Assembly: GCF_036194065.1 (NCBI RefSeq) | Contig: NZ_CP108095.1 | Location: forward strand, 5,580,001 to 5,644,000 | Direction of reading: 5' to 3' | Origin: Streptomyces sp. NBC_00239 | GTDB taxonomy: Bacteria; Actinomycetota; Actinomycetes; Streptomycetales; Streptomycetaceae | DNA: 64,000 nucleotides | In this document: one piece after another, positions 28,263 through 36,582 of the stretch | How positions within the stretch are numbered: the stretch's first letter is position 1 | Layout of the letters: every line of letters starts with the position of its first letter | Position numbers and translations under genes: made by a program | Notes under the pieces: model-generated | Database searches by the model: none | What the model was told of the DNA's origin: nothing | What the model saw: only the letters and a program-made list of their open reading frames with translations

Positions 28263-30548
28263 CTACTCGTCGGCTTCGGCGTCGACCTCGGCCTCGGCCT
28301 GCTCCTCCGCCTCTTGTTCGGCGGAGTCCTGCTGTTCCTTCAGGCGCTGGTACAAGGCGTGCTTCAGCTCCTGGGCGACGGTGTGCAGACCTTCGAGCTC
28401 GTCCGTCGGGAACAGGGGTGGCCAGGTACCCAGCTTGGGTTCGAGCTCCGCCAGCGCGTCTAGCGCCTGATGGGCATCGTCGAGGGCGTTCTTGAGCGTC
28501 TGGAGTTCGAGTGCGGCGCGGTGCGAAGGTGTGAGCGCCACCCCCGCGGGTGTGGCGGCCGCACCCTGATCCGGGTGGGAGAAGGACGGCAAGGGGACGG
28601 GGTCGGAGGCCGGTGCCGGGCCGGGGGCCCGGACGGCGGACGCTGCGAACGGGGTCGCGCGCTGGACCTCCTTGTGTGCACGGTCGCGGTCGGCAGCCCA
28701 GCAGACGTCCCACTGGGTGAGGGCGACGGGCTGGTCCGTCTCATCGCGGGCGATGCGGTCGGGTGCGGAGAGGTCCACGACCACGTGTACGTAGTCCTGA
28801 CCCGTCGAGGCGGCTGCCTTGGGGATGAGCTGCCGGGAGGTGGCCGGGTTGCGCGGCAGGTGATGGGCCTCGAACCGCTGTGCCGCGAGGGCCAGTGTCC
28901 ACAGGCCCGTCTCGTTGCCCGGTCGGGCCAGGCTTCCGATGACGTCGTTGACGTTTGCGCGGAAGGGGACACCGCCCTTGTCCTTCGGGGCCATCAGGGC
29001 CGAGCCCACGTTCCGCGTGAGCAGCTTGTCCGCGATCAAGGCGATGCCGCCGGCCACGGCGAGCGTGCAGCGGGCGTCGTCGTCGCCTTTCAGCGCAGGC
29101 TCCACGAGTGAGGCGAAGTCCGCGGTCGGAACCGGATCCCACTCCCTTTCGAGGACGTCCTTGGACAGGACACCGCCATTGGACCAGGCGTTGCGGGCCT
29201 GCTTGGTGGCCTCGCGCTTCGGATCGCGCCAGGCGAAGTCGACGATGGGACCCAGTAGCGCGGCGAACGCCCTGTCGTCCATGCGCCGCACGCCCTTGAT
29301 GGCCTTCGCCTGCTGCTTCAGCAACCCGAAGAGCTCGGGGTGGGTGAAGGCGTGCACGAGGTAGACACCGCGCCACAGGGCGGTACCGGGAATGGACTGG
29401 TTCTCGAACACCCGCGGCAGGTCCTCGGGCTCCGTGCGTCCCACTGCGAGTCCGTAAATGGTCAGAAGGTCTTCCTTGGGCCAGCCGCCCAGACCGATCT
29501 GCATCACGCGCTTGAGTGCTCGCGTGGCCACTTCGACGTTCTGGGCGGCCGAATCCCATTCCTTGAACTCCAGGTGCACGGAGGCCAGGATCGAGCGCAT
29601 GGCATCGTCGAACAGGTCCACCGGCGCGAGGGTCGGGCCGCTGCCCGCGTGCTGCTGGGCACCGACCATGATCTGCGTCGGCACGGTGTAGGTCTGCGCG
29701 ATCTGGATCGCTCGCAGGCCGGGGCGATCTCCGGCCCAGTCGCCGGCGAACTGTGCTGCCAGGGCGCGGCGCCGGGCTTCACGCCCGGCGGCCATGCGTT
29801 GGGTGAGGGGCTTGCCCTCTCCCGAAGGCACGGGAGCGCTGGTGCCGAAGAGTGCTTCGGCTGCCGTGTCGGCGGCTTCGGCCGCTGAGGCGCCAGGGCC
29901 CGCGAGTACCTGCCAGGCACTCGCCAGCCGGGTGATCCCGTCCCGTACGACCAGCCCGTAGAACGATTCCGTGCCGTCCTCGAATGCGAACTCGACCGGA
30001 TGCGTGATGAGTTGCCGGGTCACCTTGCGGCTGAGGATCGACGGTGCGTACGAATTTGCCGCCAGAGTCCCCTGGATCGTCTGCCAGACGTGTTCCTTGA
30101 GGGTGCTCAGGGTGGGATAGACGTAACGCAGCAGTGTCGTCGGCCGGTCGTCGGCGGTCACGCCTTCCACTCGCGGATCGGCGACCGGCATGATCTCCAT
30201 CCCGGTTCGCGGCTGTATGCCGGGGAAGAGCTCGTGGAGCCAGGCTTTGGACGGGAGGGAACGCAGCGTCGCGCCCTCGACGTGCTCTTCCATCAGCAGC
30301 CCGTGGGGTGCGGCCTTCGACGGGCGCAGCTGCAGGGCGGCGGCCCCGGGGGTGACCACGGCCCGCGCGACGGCGTGCCAGGCGTCGGCCGGCAGCGGAG
30401 TGGCCGGGTTGGCCGTCCCGGCCGAAACGGTGTCCACCCGGTCGTCGCCCGTGGGCGCCTCGGGGAGGCTGCGCTCGACATTGGAGACGAGGACGGTCTC
30501 GCCCGCCCAGACGACCGAGACGGCCTGAGCGGGTGGCAAGTTGGTCAT
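28263..30548 (-). CDS. Unrecognised 761-residue protein, partner of DUF3800
   Basis: I do not recognise the family. The N-terminal 120 residues start TNLPPAQAVSVVWAGETVLV. Residues 120-240 contain a segment (SILSRKVTRQLITHP, then YGLVVRDGITRLASAWQVL) that resembles the DGxxR-A pattern of ParB/DndB-like domains; this is a weak similarity. The middle is largely helical and has VNDVIGSLARPGN. The last 60 residues are a Glu/Ala-rich acidic coiled coil ending EAEVDAEADE. There is no signal peptide or membrane segment. ATG 30548 has CGGAGG 7 nt upstream. It follows the DUF3800 gene, same strand, with a strong hairpin between them. Wobble GC looks lower than in flanking genes, which may indicate transfer. 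Confidence 0.72.
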   Translation of the reverse strand: MTNLPPAQAVSVVWAGETVLVSNVERSLPEAPTGDDRVDTVSAGTANPATPLPADAWHAVARAVVTPGAAALQLRPSKAAPHGLLMEEHVEGATLRSLPSKAWLHELFPGIQPRTGMEIMPVADPRVEGVTADDRPTTLLRYVYPTLSTLKEHVWQTIQGTLAANSYAPSILSRKVTRQLITHPVEFAFEDGTESFYGLVVRDGITRLASAWQVLAGPGASAAEAADTAAEALFGTSAPVPSGEGKPLTQRMAAGREARRRALAAQFAGDWAGDRPGLRAIQIAQTYTVPTQIMVGAQQHAGSGPTLAPVDLFDDAMRSILASVHLEFKEWDSAAQNVEVATRALKRVMQIGLGGWPKEDLLTIYGLAVGRTEPEDLPRVFENQSIPGTALWRGVYLVHAFTHPELFGLLKQQAKAIKGVRRMDDRAFAALLGPIVDFAWRDPKREATKQARNAWSNGGVLSKDVLEREWDPVPTADFASLVEPALKGDDDARCTLAVAGGIALIADKLLTRNVGSALMAPKDKGGVPFRANVNDVIGSLARPGNETGLWTLALAAQRFEAHHLPRNPATSRQLIPKAAASTGQDYVHVVVDLSAPDRIARDETDQPVALTQWDVCWAADRDRAHKEVQRATPFAASAVRAPGPAPASDPVPLPSFSHPDQGAAATPAGVALTPSHRAALELQTLKNALDDAHQALDALAELEPKLGTWPPLFPTDELEGLHTVAQELKHALYQRLKEQQDSAEQEAEEQAEAEVDAEADE

Positions 30549-30634
30549 GTAGGGCCTCCGTCGGTGGGTGGCGGATGTGGGAAGCTGGGGACGGCGGTCC
30601 TGGTCCGGCACGTTCGGGCAGCCAGGTCCGCATA

Positions 30635-30664
30635 CCGGGCCCCGGCCGTGAGGTCGGGGCCCGG
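30635..30664 (-). terminator. Strong hairpin between DUF3800 and the 761-residue gene
   Basis: CCGGGCCCCGGCC and GGTCGGGGCCCGG pair almost perfectly around a 4-nt loop, directly after the DUF3800 stop. It may be a terminator separating the two genes or an attenuator that sets their ratio. Confidence 0.65.
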
Positions 30665-30669
30665 ACCCT

Positions 30670-31362
30670 TCAGAGTGCGAGCGGGCCCGCGGCGTGCGGG
30701 ACGCCCTCCGCCAGCCAGGTGTGCATGAACTCCCGCCGGGGCTGGAGTGCGAGCTGCTGGAAGGCGGCGTAGGCCACCTGGTCCGCGGCCTGGAGCAGCG
30801 GGTTCCGCGGGGCCGGGACGAGCACGGGGTCGCCGATGACGTGGCGGCGGCCGACCAGGCGCCGGTGCGCCCGGCGCAGGCCCGACTCCGTGCCGTTGCC
30901 GTCGAAGACGATGAAGGCACGGCTGCCGGCGGCCGCGTGCAGGTCGTTGAGGTGCCGGACCCATGCCTCGTACAGGCCGAGCTTGACGTCACCGAACGGA
31001 ACGCCCGGCGCGCCGGCCCGATGGGCGCTGCCCACGCCGGTGGCGGGCATCGACCCGATGGCTTCCAGGGCCCGGCGGACGACGTGGCGGTAGGGGTCCT
31101 TCGCCGATGTTCCGGGAGGGCGCGGCACTCCGCGGACGGGGCGGCCGCGGCCTGCCGCGAGGTCCACCGCGTGCAGGGGGCTGTCCGTCGGGATGTCGAG
31201 GTACGGGTCGGCGGCCAGCGCCGAGCGGAACCGCAGCCAGTGGGCGCTCGCGTCGGACACGCGTCCCAGCTCGATGCGTATCCAGCCGATCACGGCGAGC
31301 CGACGTGCGTCGCCGCTGTCGTCGGCCAGGTAAATGCTGGACGGTAAGCGCGTGATGGCCAC
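30670..31362 (-). CDS. DUF3800 protein (predicted RNase H-fold nuclease)
   Basis: A 230-residue protein starting near VAITRLPSSIYLADDSGDAR. DUF3800 traits are an N-terminal strand ending in DDSGD, a central acidic strand FIVFDGNGTESGLRRAHR and a C-terminal LLQAADQVAYAAFQQ whose Asp usually completes the metal site. The fold is RNase H-like and a nuclease or integrase-like activity is predicted. The GTG at 31362 is chosen from the domain start; the longer reading to 31476 adds a basic, poorly supported stretch. It is read before the 761-residue gene. DUF3800 genes often accompany defence or mobile elements. Confidence 0.8.
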   Translation of the reverse strand: MAITRLPSSIYLADDSGDARRLAVIGWIRIELGRVSDASAHWLRFRSALAADPYLDIPTDSPLHAVDLAAGRGRPVRGVPRPPGTSAKDPYRHVVRRALEAIGSMPATGVGSAHRAGAPGVPFGDVKLGLYEAWVRHLNDLHAAAGSRAFIVFDGNGTESGLRRAHRRLVGRRHVIGDPVLVPAPRNPLLQAADQVAYAAFQQLALQPRREFMHTWLAEGVPHAAGPLAL

Positions 31363-31785
31363 GATGACCAACTCCGTACAGGGTCCTGACCAGCCAGGTT
31401 CGGCACACGCCGGGCTGTTTTCCTGTTGCAGTCGGCGAGCCGGCCGTACAAGGCGGTGGTGACCCATACCCCACACACGACGTCTGACGGCGCCGTCGGA
31501 CGCGGTTGCCGTCGCGTGCGGGCGAAGACGCGCTTGCGCTGTGCCTCAACACCGACAGCAGCCCCGCGGGCGGCCGGGCGGCCCGCCGTGGGAGCTCCCG
31601 GGGCAGCCCCCAGGCCCATACGTCGCAGCACGACCTCGTACCACGCTGATCGCAACTGTACGCGTCCGCCGGACCGCGGGTCAGGCAAATCCCGCCCCTA
31701 AACGTCGAGTTGGGGGCGGGATTCGGTCAGCTTGGGCCGGCGTGCCAGCGGCGTGGCAGGAAGTCGCCGGCTTCGGGCAGGGCTG
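31363..31785. other. Intergenic region with a hairpin, no gene seen
   Basis: About 420 nt upstream of the DUF3800 gene. CCCGCCCC (31691-31698) and GGGGCGGG (31713-31720) form a stem with a 14-nt loop, a possible terminator for the DUF4383 gene side. I saw no convincing promoter and no coding frame with a real codon pattern. Confidence 0.5.
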
Positions 31786-32511
31786 TCAGCGGGGTTGGGC
31801 GGTGAGGCCGGCGCGGGCGCGGAGGCGTTGTTCGCGCGCGGCCTGTTCGGGGTTGCGGGCCTGCCAGTACGGGTTGTCGTGGGGGAGGGCGCTGCCGACG
31901 CGGCCGTACATGCCGAACCACATCAGCATCACGCCGACCACGAAGCTGAACAGGACGTTCTGGATGTGGAACGCGAGGAAGTTCAGGCCGGTGTCGAGCA
32001 GGGCCAGGTTCACGAAGCCGCTCGCGATGAAGAGGACGCCGAGCACGATGTTGAGGGTCGAGGCGAAGGTGCCGCCGATGACCATGCCGACGAAGAGCAG
32101 CAGTCCGACGCAGATCGACAGGACGCTCAGCGCTCCGTTGGTGTTCAGCCCCAGGACCCGGTCGCCGCCGGTGTCGAAGAAGCCGATGTTGTCGGTCAGA
32201 CCGAGGATCCCGAAGGCCAGCAGCAGGAGGCCGGTCAGGCCGGCGCCGACGCGGTAGACCTTGCTGAGCTTGTGGTCGGTGGGCAGGTGCTCGTCGAGCT
32301 TGGCGTTGACGGGCTGGAAGATGTGCTTCAGGTGGAGGCGGTCCGGCTCGTACGGCCGGTCCGGCTCGTACGGCTCGTGGGCCACGTACGGCGCGTAGTG
32401 GTCGTGGGACTCGTGGCACCCGTAGGCCGCGTGCGGCGCGTCGGCCGTGTGGGGCGCACGGGAGCCGTGGCGTGCGCGTGCTTCGGGCCTGTGGGACGTG
32501 TGGGCAGACAT
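31786..32511 (-). CDS. DUF4383 membrane protein
   Basis: A 241-residue protein with about four membrane helices in the C-terminal two thirds (VGAGLTGLLLLAFGILGL, LSICVGLLLFVGMVIGG, LNIVLGVLFIASGFVNLALL, NVLFSFVVGVMLMWFG). The N-terminal cytosolic part is rich in His, Tyr and Glu-Pro-Asp repeats (PYEPDRPYEPDR), which may bind metal. ATG 32511 has GAGGAGGG 4 nt upstream. The function is unknown. Confidence 0.83.
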   Translation of the reverse strand: MSAHTSHRPEARARHGSRAPHTADAPHAAYGCHESHDHYAPYVAHEPYEPDRPYEPDRLHLKHIFQPVNAKLDEHLPTDHKLSKVYRVGAGLTGLLLLAFGILGLTDNIGFFDTGGDRVLGLNTNGALSVLSICVGLLLFVGMVIGGTFASTLNIVLGVLFIASGFVNLALLDTGLNFLAFHIQNVLFSFVVGVMLMWFGMYGRVGSALPHDNPYWQARNPEQAAREQRLRARAGLTAQPR

Positions 32512-32708
32512 GCGGCCCTCCTCTGCTCCGTTCCCCGCACCCTCCAGCATCCGCCGATGCCCATTCCGGGACAAGTCGTGCCGGCCGCGGACGGCGGAGG
32601 GGCGGGAGAGCCGGAGGGCGGGGGTGGAAGTGGAGCGGGAGCGTGGGGCCGGAGGGCGGGGGAGCGGAAGGGGAGCGTGGGCGGAAGGGGAGCGTGGGGC
32701 GGGGCTCC

Positions 32709-33953
32709 TCAGCCCACTCCGCGCTGCCCCCGCATGTCCGCCACGACGCGGCCGACCGCCGCCCGTACGTCCTTCGTCTCCTGGAGGAAGTGCCAGTAGT
32801 CGGGGTGGCGGCCCTCCAGCTCGGCCACCGCCCGGTCCAGCCGGGCCACCGCCTCGTCCAGCGGCCGCGCCTGCCGCGGGTCGGGCACGCTGCGGCCCTC
32901 CATCGCCAGCCGCTGGGCGTCCCGGATCGCGAACCGCGTCCGGTCGATCTCCTGCCGCGGGTCCTTGGCCACCGCGTCGAGCATGCGCAGCCGGTCACCG
33001 GCCGCCGACACGGCCTCGTCGGTCGCGTCGAGGAGCGCCCGTACGGTCGCCAGCAGGGCGGTCGCGTCGGCCCACCGCTGCTCCTGGCGGGCCGCGGCGG
33101 CCTCCCGCAGCCGCTCCTCGGCCTGCTGCACCGAACCGCCCGCCTGGTCCGGGACCCGCTGGAGGTCCTGCCAGCAGGCCGCGCTGAACCGGCGCCGCAG
33201 CTCGCTGAGGACCGGATCCACCTGCCCGGCCCGCGTCTGCAGGGCCTGCGCCCGGGTCCGCAGGCTCACCAGGCGTCGGTCCATCTCGGCGGCCCGTTCC
33301 GGCAGCCGCTCGGCCTCGGCCCGTACCGCCTCGGCCTCCCGCAGGATGCCGTCCGCCCGCTGGATCGTCTCCGGTACGCCGTGCTGCCCGGCGCCCTGGT
33401 TGAGCTTGGTCAGCTCGGGGGCGAGCGCCGCCAGCCGCGCCGCCAGGTCGTCGGCCCGCATCCCGGACGCCCGTACGGCATCCAGCGCGTCGCTCGCCGC
33501 GAGCAGTGCCGCCTTCGCCCGCTCCCGGGCCGGCGCCACCCGCGCGAGCTGCGTCTCCGCCTTGTCCAGCAGCGGCTGCAGGCCCTGCGCGAAGCGGTCC
33601 AGCTCGCCCTTGACCTGGAGCAGCTCGTCGCGGGCCCGCGTCAGATCGGTCCGCGCGCGCGTGGCGACCGAAGCCTCCAGCTCGGGGCGGTCCAGGTCGT
33701 ACGCGTCCACGGCCTGGATGTACGTATGACTGACCTGGTCGATCCGCTGCCCGAGCGCCACGAACCCCTCCGCGGCCTGCCGCGCGGCCGGGGAACCGTC
33801 CGCCGCGGCGATGGTCTCGATGGAGATCCGCAGGTCGCGCTGCGCGGTGTCCAACTCGTAGAAGGCCTCGGCGGCGGAGTCCTTCGCCGCCTGCGCGTCG
33901 GCCCGCCGGCTCTCGTCCCGCCCACCGAACCACCGCCGGGAAGTCGCCGTCAC
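32709..33953 (-). CDS. Long coiled-coil protein of unknown function
   Basis: A 414-residue, charged, nearly all-helical protein with coiled-coil stretches, for example around residues 85-150 (DLTRARDELLQVKGELDR) and 210-260. There is no signal peptide or membrane segment. The first 20 residues (VTATSRRWFGGRDESRR) are basic. I recognise no enzymatic motif. Similar coiled-coil proteins occur near Ter genes in streptomycetes, which is a weak association. GTG 33953 is supported by AGAGGA immediately upstream. Confidence 0.7.
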   Translation of the reverse strand: MTATSRRWFGGRDESRRADAQAAKDSAAEAFYELDTAQRDLRISIETIAAADGSPAARQAAEGFVALGQRIDQVSHTYIQAVDAYDLDRPELEASVATRARTDLTRARDELLQVKGELDRFAQGLQPLLDKAETQLARVAPARERAKAALLAASDALDAVRASGMRADDLAARLAALAPELTKLNQGAGQHGVPETIQRADGILREAEAVRAEAERLPERAAEMDRRLVSLRTRAQALQTRAGQVDPVLSELRRRFSAACWQDLQRVPDQAGGSVQQAEERLREAAAARQEQRWADATALLATVRALLDATDEAVSAAGDRLRMLDAVAKDPRQEIDRTRFAIRDAQRLAMEGRSVPDPRQARPLDEAVARLDRAVAELEGRHPDYWHFLQETKDVRAAVGRVVADMRGQRGVG

Positions 33954-34062
33954 AATTCCTCTCCCGTGCCGCGTCGCGTCCGCCATGCCCGGTCCATTCT
34001 CCCTCACGGGAACGGGTTTGCGTCCGGCCCTGCCCCGGCATGTAGGCTGTTCACTCATCCAC

Positions 34063-34134
34063 GGGTGCGTAGCTCAGGGGTAGAGCGCTGCTCTTACAAA
34101 GCAGATGTCGGCGGTTCGAAACCGTCCGCGCCCA
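34063..34134 (+). tRNA. tRNA-Val (anticodon TAC)
   Basis: A full cloverleaf. Acceptor arms GGGTGCG/CGCGCCC pair with one G-T, the D arm is AGCTCAGGGGTAGAGC, the anticodon loop CTTACAA has TAC at its centre, and the T arm is GGCGGTTCGAAACCGTC. The CCA end is not encoded. A strong terminator follows at once. Confidence 0.96.
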
Positions 34135-34143
34135 CACAGCATG

Positions 34144-34177
34144 AAGGCCCCCGACCGGTCACGGTCGGGGGCCTTTG
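34144..34177 (+). terminator. Terminator after tRNA-Val
   Basis: AAGGCCCCCGACC and GGTCGGGGGCCTT are perfectly complementary around a 7-nt loop, followed by TT. It lies 9 nt beyond the tRNA. Confidence 0.9.
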
Positions 34178-34238
34178 GCGTGCACGGGCAGAGCCTCCCG
34201 TGTGGATCATTCCTGGAAGGCGGCGGGTCGCGTGTCGC

Positions 34239-34646
34239 CTACTTGAGGTTGAGGGTCTGGGATTCGGTGGTGCCCGGCGGCCTCACGATGGTGAAGCTCT
34301 TGCTGAACGTGAGCGGCTCTCCTTCACTGTCCTGGCAGTTGACCGTGGCGTTGGCCGTCAGGCCCTTGCCCTTCGGAATGTTGGTGAAGGTCAGCGTGTA
34401 CGTCTCCGACACGTCCTCGCCCGAGAGCTGGACCGCCTTAGCCGCCCTGCCCCTGGGTGTGATCGACACCTCCGTCACGGACGCGTCCTCGAATCGCTCG
34501 CAGCTTGCCGTCCCCTCGACTTTGACCCTGCCTGAGGCTGGATTGGCGTCTGCCGTGCTGGTCAATGCCACGGGAACGGTGGCTGCCAGCGAGGCCACGG
34601 CCAGGGCGGAGCCGATCCTTCTCGCCTTGCTGCTGAAAACCCGCAT
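34239..34646 (-). CDS. Small secreted protein
   Basis: A 135-residue protein with a clear signal peptide (MRVFSSKARRIGSALAVASL... cleaved near TADANP). The mature part has one pair of cysteines (ASCERF, NCQDSEG) and a beta-rich Ig-like composition; no family is recognised. ATG 34646 has GGAG 6 nt upstream. Its base composition is lower in GC than its neighbours, and it sits just past the tRNA-Val gene, so transfer is possible but unproven. Confidence 0.75.
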   Translation of the reverse strand: MRVFSSKARRIGSALAVASLAATVPVALTSTADANPASGRVKVEGTASCERFEDASVTEVSITPRGRAAKAVQLSGEDVSETYTLTFTNIPKGKGLTANATVNCQDSEGEPLTFSKSFTIVRPPGTTESQTLNLK

Positions 34647-34659
34647 TTCCGTCTCCACT

Positions 34660-35109
34660 CATCTGCTCCGGCCCGCGTTGAGAGTGACTTCGAACTGCCT
34701 GGTTCCCGGGCCGGCCGCGGCGTGGGAATGCGCCGCATGCGGTGTGCCGTCGCTTGGGTCGATGCGCTCGCCGCCACGGCTGCGTCCCGGCCGATCGGTT
34801 GGTCTGCTTCGGGCCGGTGGTGCTGTGCACGGGGGTGGCGCGGAGTGCCGGTTCGGCCGGTGCGTATCGCCTCCGACTTACGTCAAGAGGCCTGTCGGAT
34901 ACGACTCGTGCGGCCGCGGCTACTACCACTCGACCGTATCGATCCCGGGATGGTATGTCCACTTATGGGCTAGGGGGTGAAATTGACTCCTCAACCGCCG
35001 ACCGAAGGCCGCGAGCCGTCGGAGGCTCCGTCCCGCAGGCGGGGCGGCGGGTCTGGACAAACCTACGAAGCGCGGGTCGGGGGCGGAGGGTGCGGCGCAT
35101 ACTCGGGGT
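34660..35109. other. Intergenic region, no gene seen
   Basis: About 450 nt between a secreted-protein gene and the DUF2277 gene, with interrupted frames on both strands and lower GC near 34900-34980. It probably carries promoters of both flanking genes. Confidence 0.5.
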
Positions 35110-35424
35110 ATGTGTCGGAGTATCAAGACTTTGCGGCCGCCGGCCATCCCCGAGAAGGCCTCCGAGGCGGAGATGCGGGCTGCGGCCTTGCAGTACGTGC
35201 GGAAGGTGTCGGGGTTCCGGGCACCGGCTGCGCACAACCGGGAAGTGTTCGACGCGGCCGTGGAGGCGGTGGCGGAGGCGACTCGGGCGCTGCTCGACGG
35301 GATCGAGGTGCGGGGGAGTGGAGGGCGGAGTGCTTCCCGTGCCGATCATGTCGACGGGCATGGGCACGAGCATCGGCATGAGCGCGTTCATGCCCATGCC
35401 GATGCGGTGGCCCACGGCTCGTAG
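35110..35424 (+). CDS. DUF2277 protein with histidine-rich tail
   Basis: A 104-residue protein starting CRSIKTLRPPAIPEKASEAE, the exact DUF2277 opening; residues 1-70 are the domain. The function is unknown. Residues 75-104 are unusual: HVDGHGHEHRHERVHAHADA, a histidine-rich extension that could bind metal. The DNA encoding the tail contains a 10-bp inverted repeat (CATCGGCATG at 35371 and its complement at 35395). The ribosome site is weak. Confidence 0.82.
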   Translation: MCRSIKTLRPPAIPEKASEAEMRAAALQYVRKVSGFRAPAAHNREVFDAAVEAVAEATRALLDGIEVRGSGGRSASRADHVDGHGHEHRHERVHAHADAVAHGS

Positions 35425-35456
35425 GTCGGGTCGTAGGCCGTAGGCCGTACGGGGGG

Positions 35457-35978
35457 TCAGGGGCGGTGGGCGGCGCGGCGGCGCAGGGCCCAGATGCCGG
35501 TGGCCAGGGCGGTGGCGACCAGGGCGCCGCCGATGGCGATGTCGGACAGGTCGGTCCTGTCGACGCTGCCGCCGAGGCCGCCGCGGGCCGCGCCCGGGGT
35601 GACCTGGAGGAAGACGGTGACCTGGGTGCCGCCCGCGCCGCCGCATTCGAACGTGACGCGGTGGCGGCCGGGTGTGGTGTTGCGCAGGACCTGGGCGCTG
35701 CCGAAGAGGTTGGACGACTCCAGGTTGCCCGAGGTCAGGCGGACGTCGCCGAAGGCGTCCGAGGAGGCGCGGCCGGTGCGGGTGCCGCAGCCCTCGATGT
35801 TCAGGGAGACGCGGCCGCCGGGGGCGACCGTGCTGGGCGAGACGCTGGCGCGGGGGCTGGGGTTGATGGCCGCGGTTGGCGCTGCCGCTGCCGTGGTGGT
35901 GGCGAGGGCCGTGGGCAGGGCTGCGGTTGCGGTCAGTACGGCGGCGGCCGCGAGGTGGCGGACGGTCGTCAGGTGCAT
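35457..35978 (-). CDS. Cell-surface Ig-like protein
   Basis: A 173-residue exported protein: signal peptide (VRHLAAAAVLTATAALPTAL), one beta-sandwich domain with two cysteines (EGCGTRTG, TFECGGAG), a Gly/Ala linker, and a C-terminal membrane helix followed by RRRAAHRP. There is no LPXTG motif, so anchoring is by the helix. No family assignment. GAGGAG stands 8 nt before the ATG. Confidence 0.75.
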   Translation of the reverse strand: MHLTTVRHLAAAAVLTATAALPTALATTTAAAAPTAAINPSPRASVSPSTVAPGGRVSLNIEGCGTRTGRASSDAFGDVRLTSGNLESSNLFGSAQVLRNTTPGRHRVTFECGGAGGTQVTVFLQVTPGAARGGLGGSVDRTDLSDIAIGGALVATALATGIWALRRRAAHRP

Positions 35979-36169
35979 GGACGGGACTCCTCGGCTCCTC
36001 GGAAACGGCGCGGCCAGGGCACGGATGTGACGTGGGTTCGGATGCGCGCGTTGTCTTGGACGCTAGGAGTTGGGGGCGGTGGGGGCGATCGGGGCCGGGT
36101 GAACGGGTGAGACGGCTGGGCCGCCCGGGCTACCCCGCGCCCCTACGCTGTGCCGCCGCACCCCGCCCC

Positions 36170-36384
36170 ACCTTCAGCCTGGCCGGCTCTTATCCTGCGC
36201 CACCTTCAGCCTGGCCGGCTCTTATCCTGCGCCACCGTCAGCCTTGCTGGGTGGGGGCGCCCTCTTCTGCCTCGCCGGCTGCCCGAGGGGCAACCTCTTG
36301 CCCGAGGGCAACCTCCCGTCTGGACGGCAACCTCCTGCCTGGGCGGCAACCTCCAGCATTGGCGGCTGCCCGCAGGGCAATTCC
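36170..36384. repeat. Short tandem and degenerate repeats
   Basis: A 32-bp unit beginning CTTCAGCCTGGCCGGCTC is repeated at 36172 and 36204, with a third start at 36236. It is followed by GGCAACCTC-rich, less regular copies up to the palindromic element at 36385. Confidence 0.8.
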
Positions 36385-36499
36385 CAGCCTCGCCGGCGTT
36401 TGAGGCGCGGGTCCGGGCGGAGCCCGGTGCCCGGCGTCAGCCGGGTTGCAGTCTTGGGGCTCCGCCCCAAACCCCGCGCCTCAAACGCCGGCGAGGCTG
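36385..36499. repeat. Palindromic intergenic element, copy B
   Basis: 115 bp bounded by CCTCGCCGGCGTTTGAGG and its exact complement, with the same inner hairpins as the copy at 8674. It lies upstream of the Ig-like gene and downstream of the DedA gene, which are transcribed leftwards. Confidence 0.92.
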
Positions 36500-36582
36500 G
36501 ATTTGCCGCACGCAGCGCCGACAAGCCCGGGAGTTACGCCCCAGGGCATCGGCGGGGCTGGGGGTTGCGCCCCGGGGAGCTG

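Noticed and set aside
34063..34134. Attachment site of an integrated element
   Set aside because: No integrase gene and no second copy of the tRNA 3' end were seen in the window.
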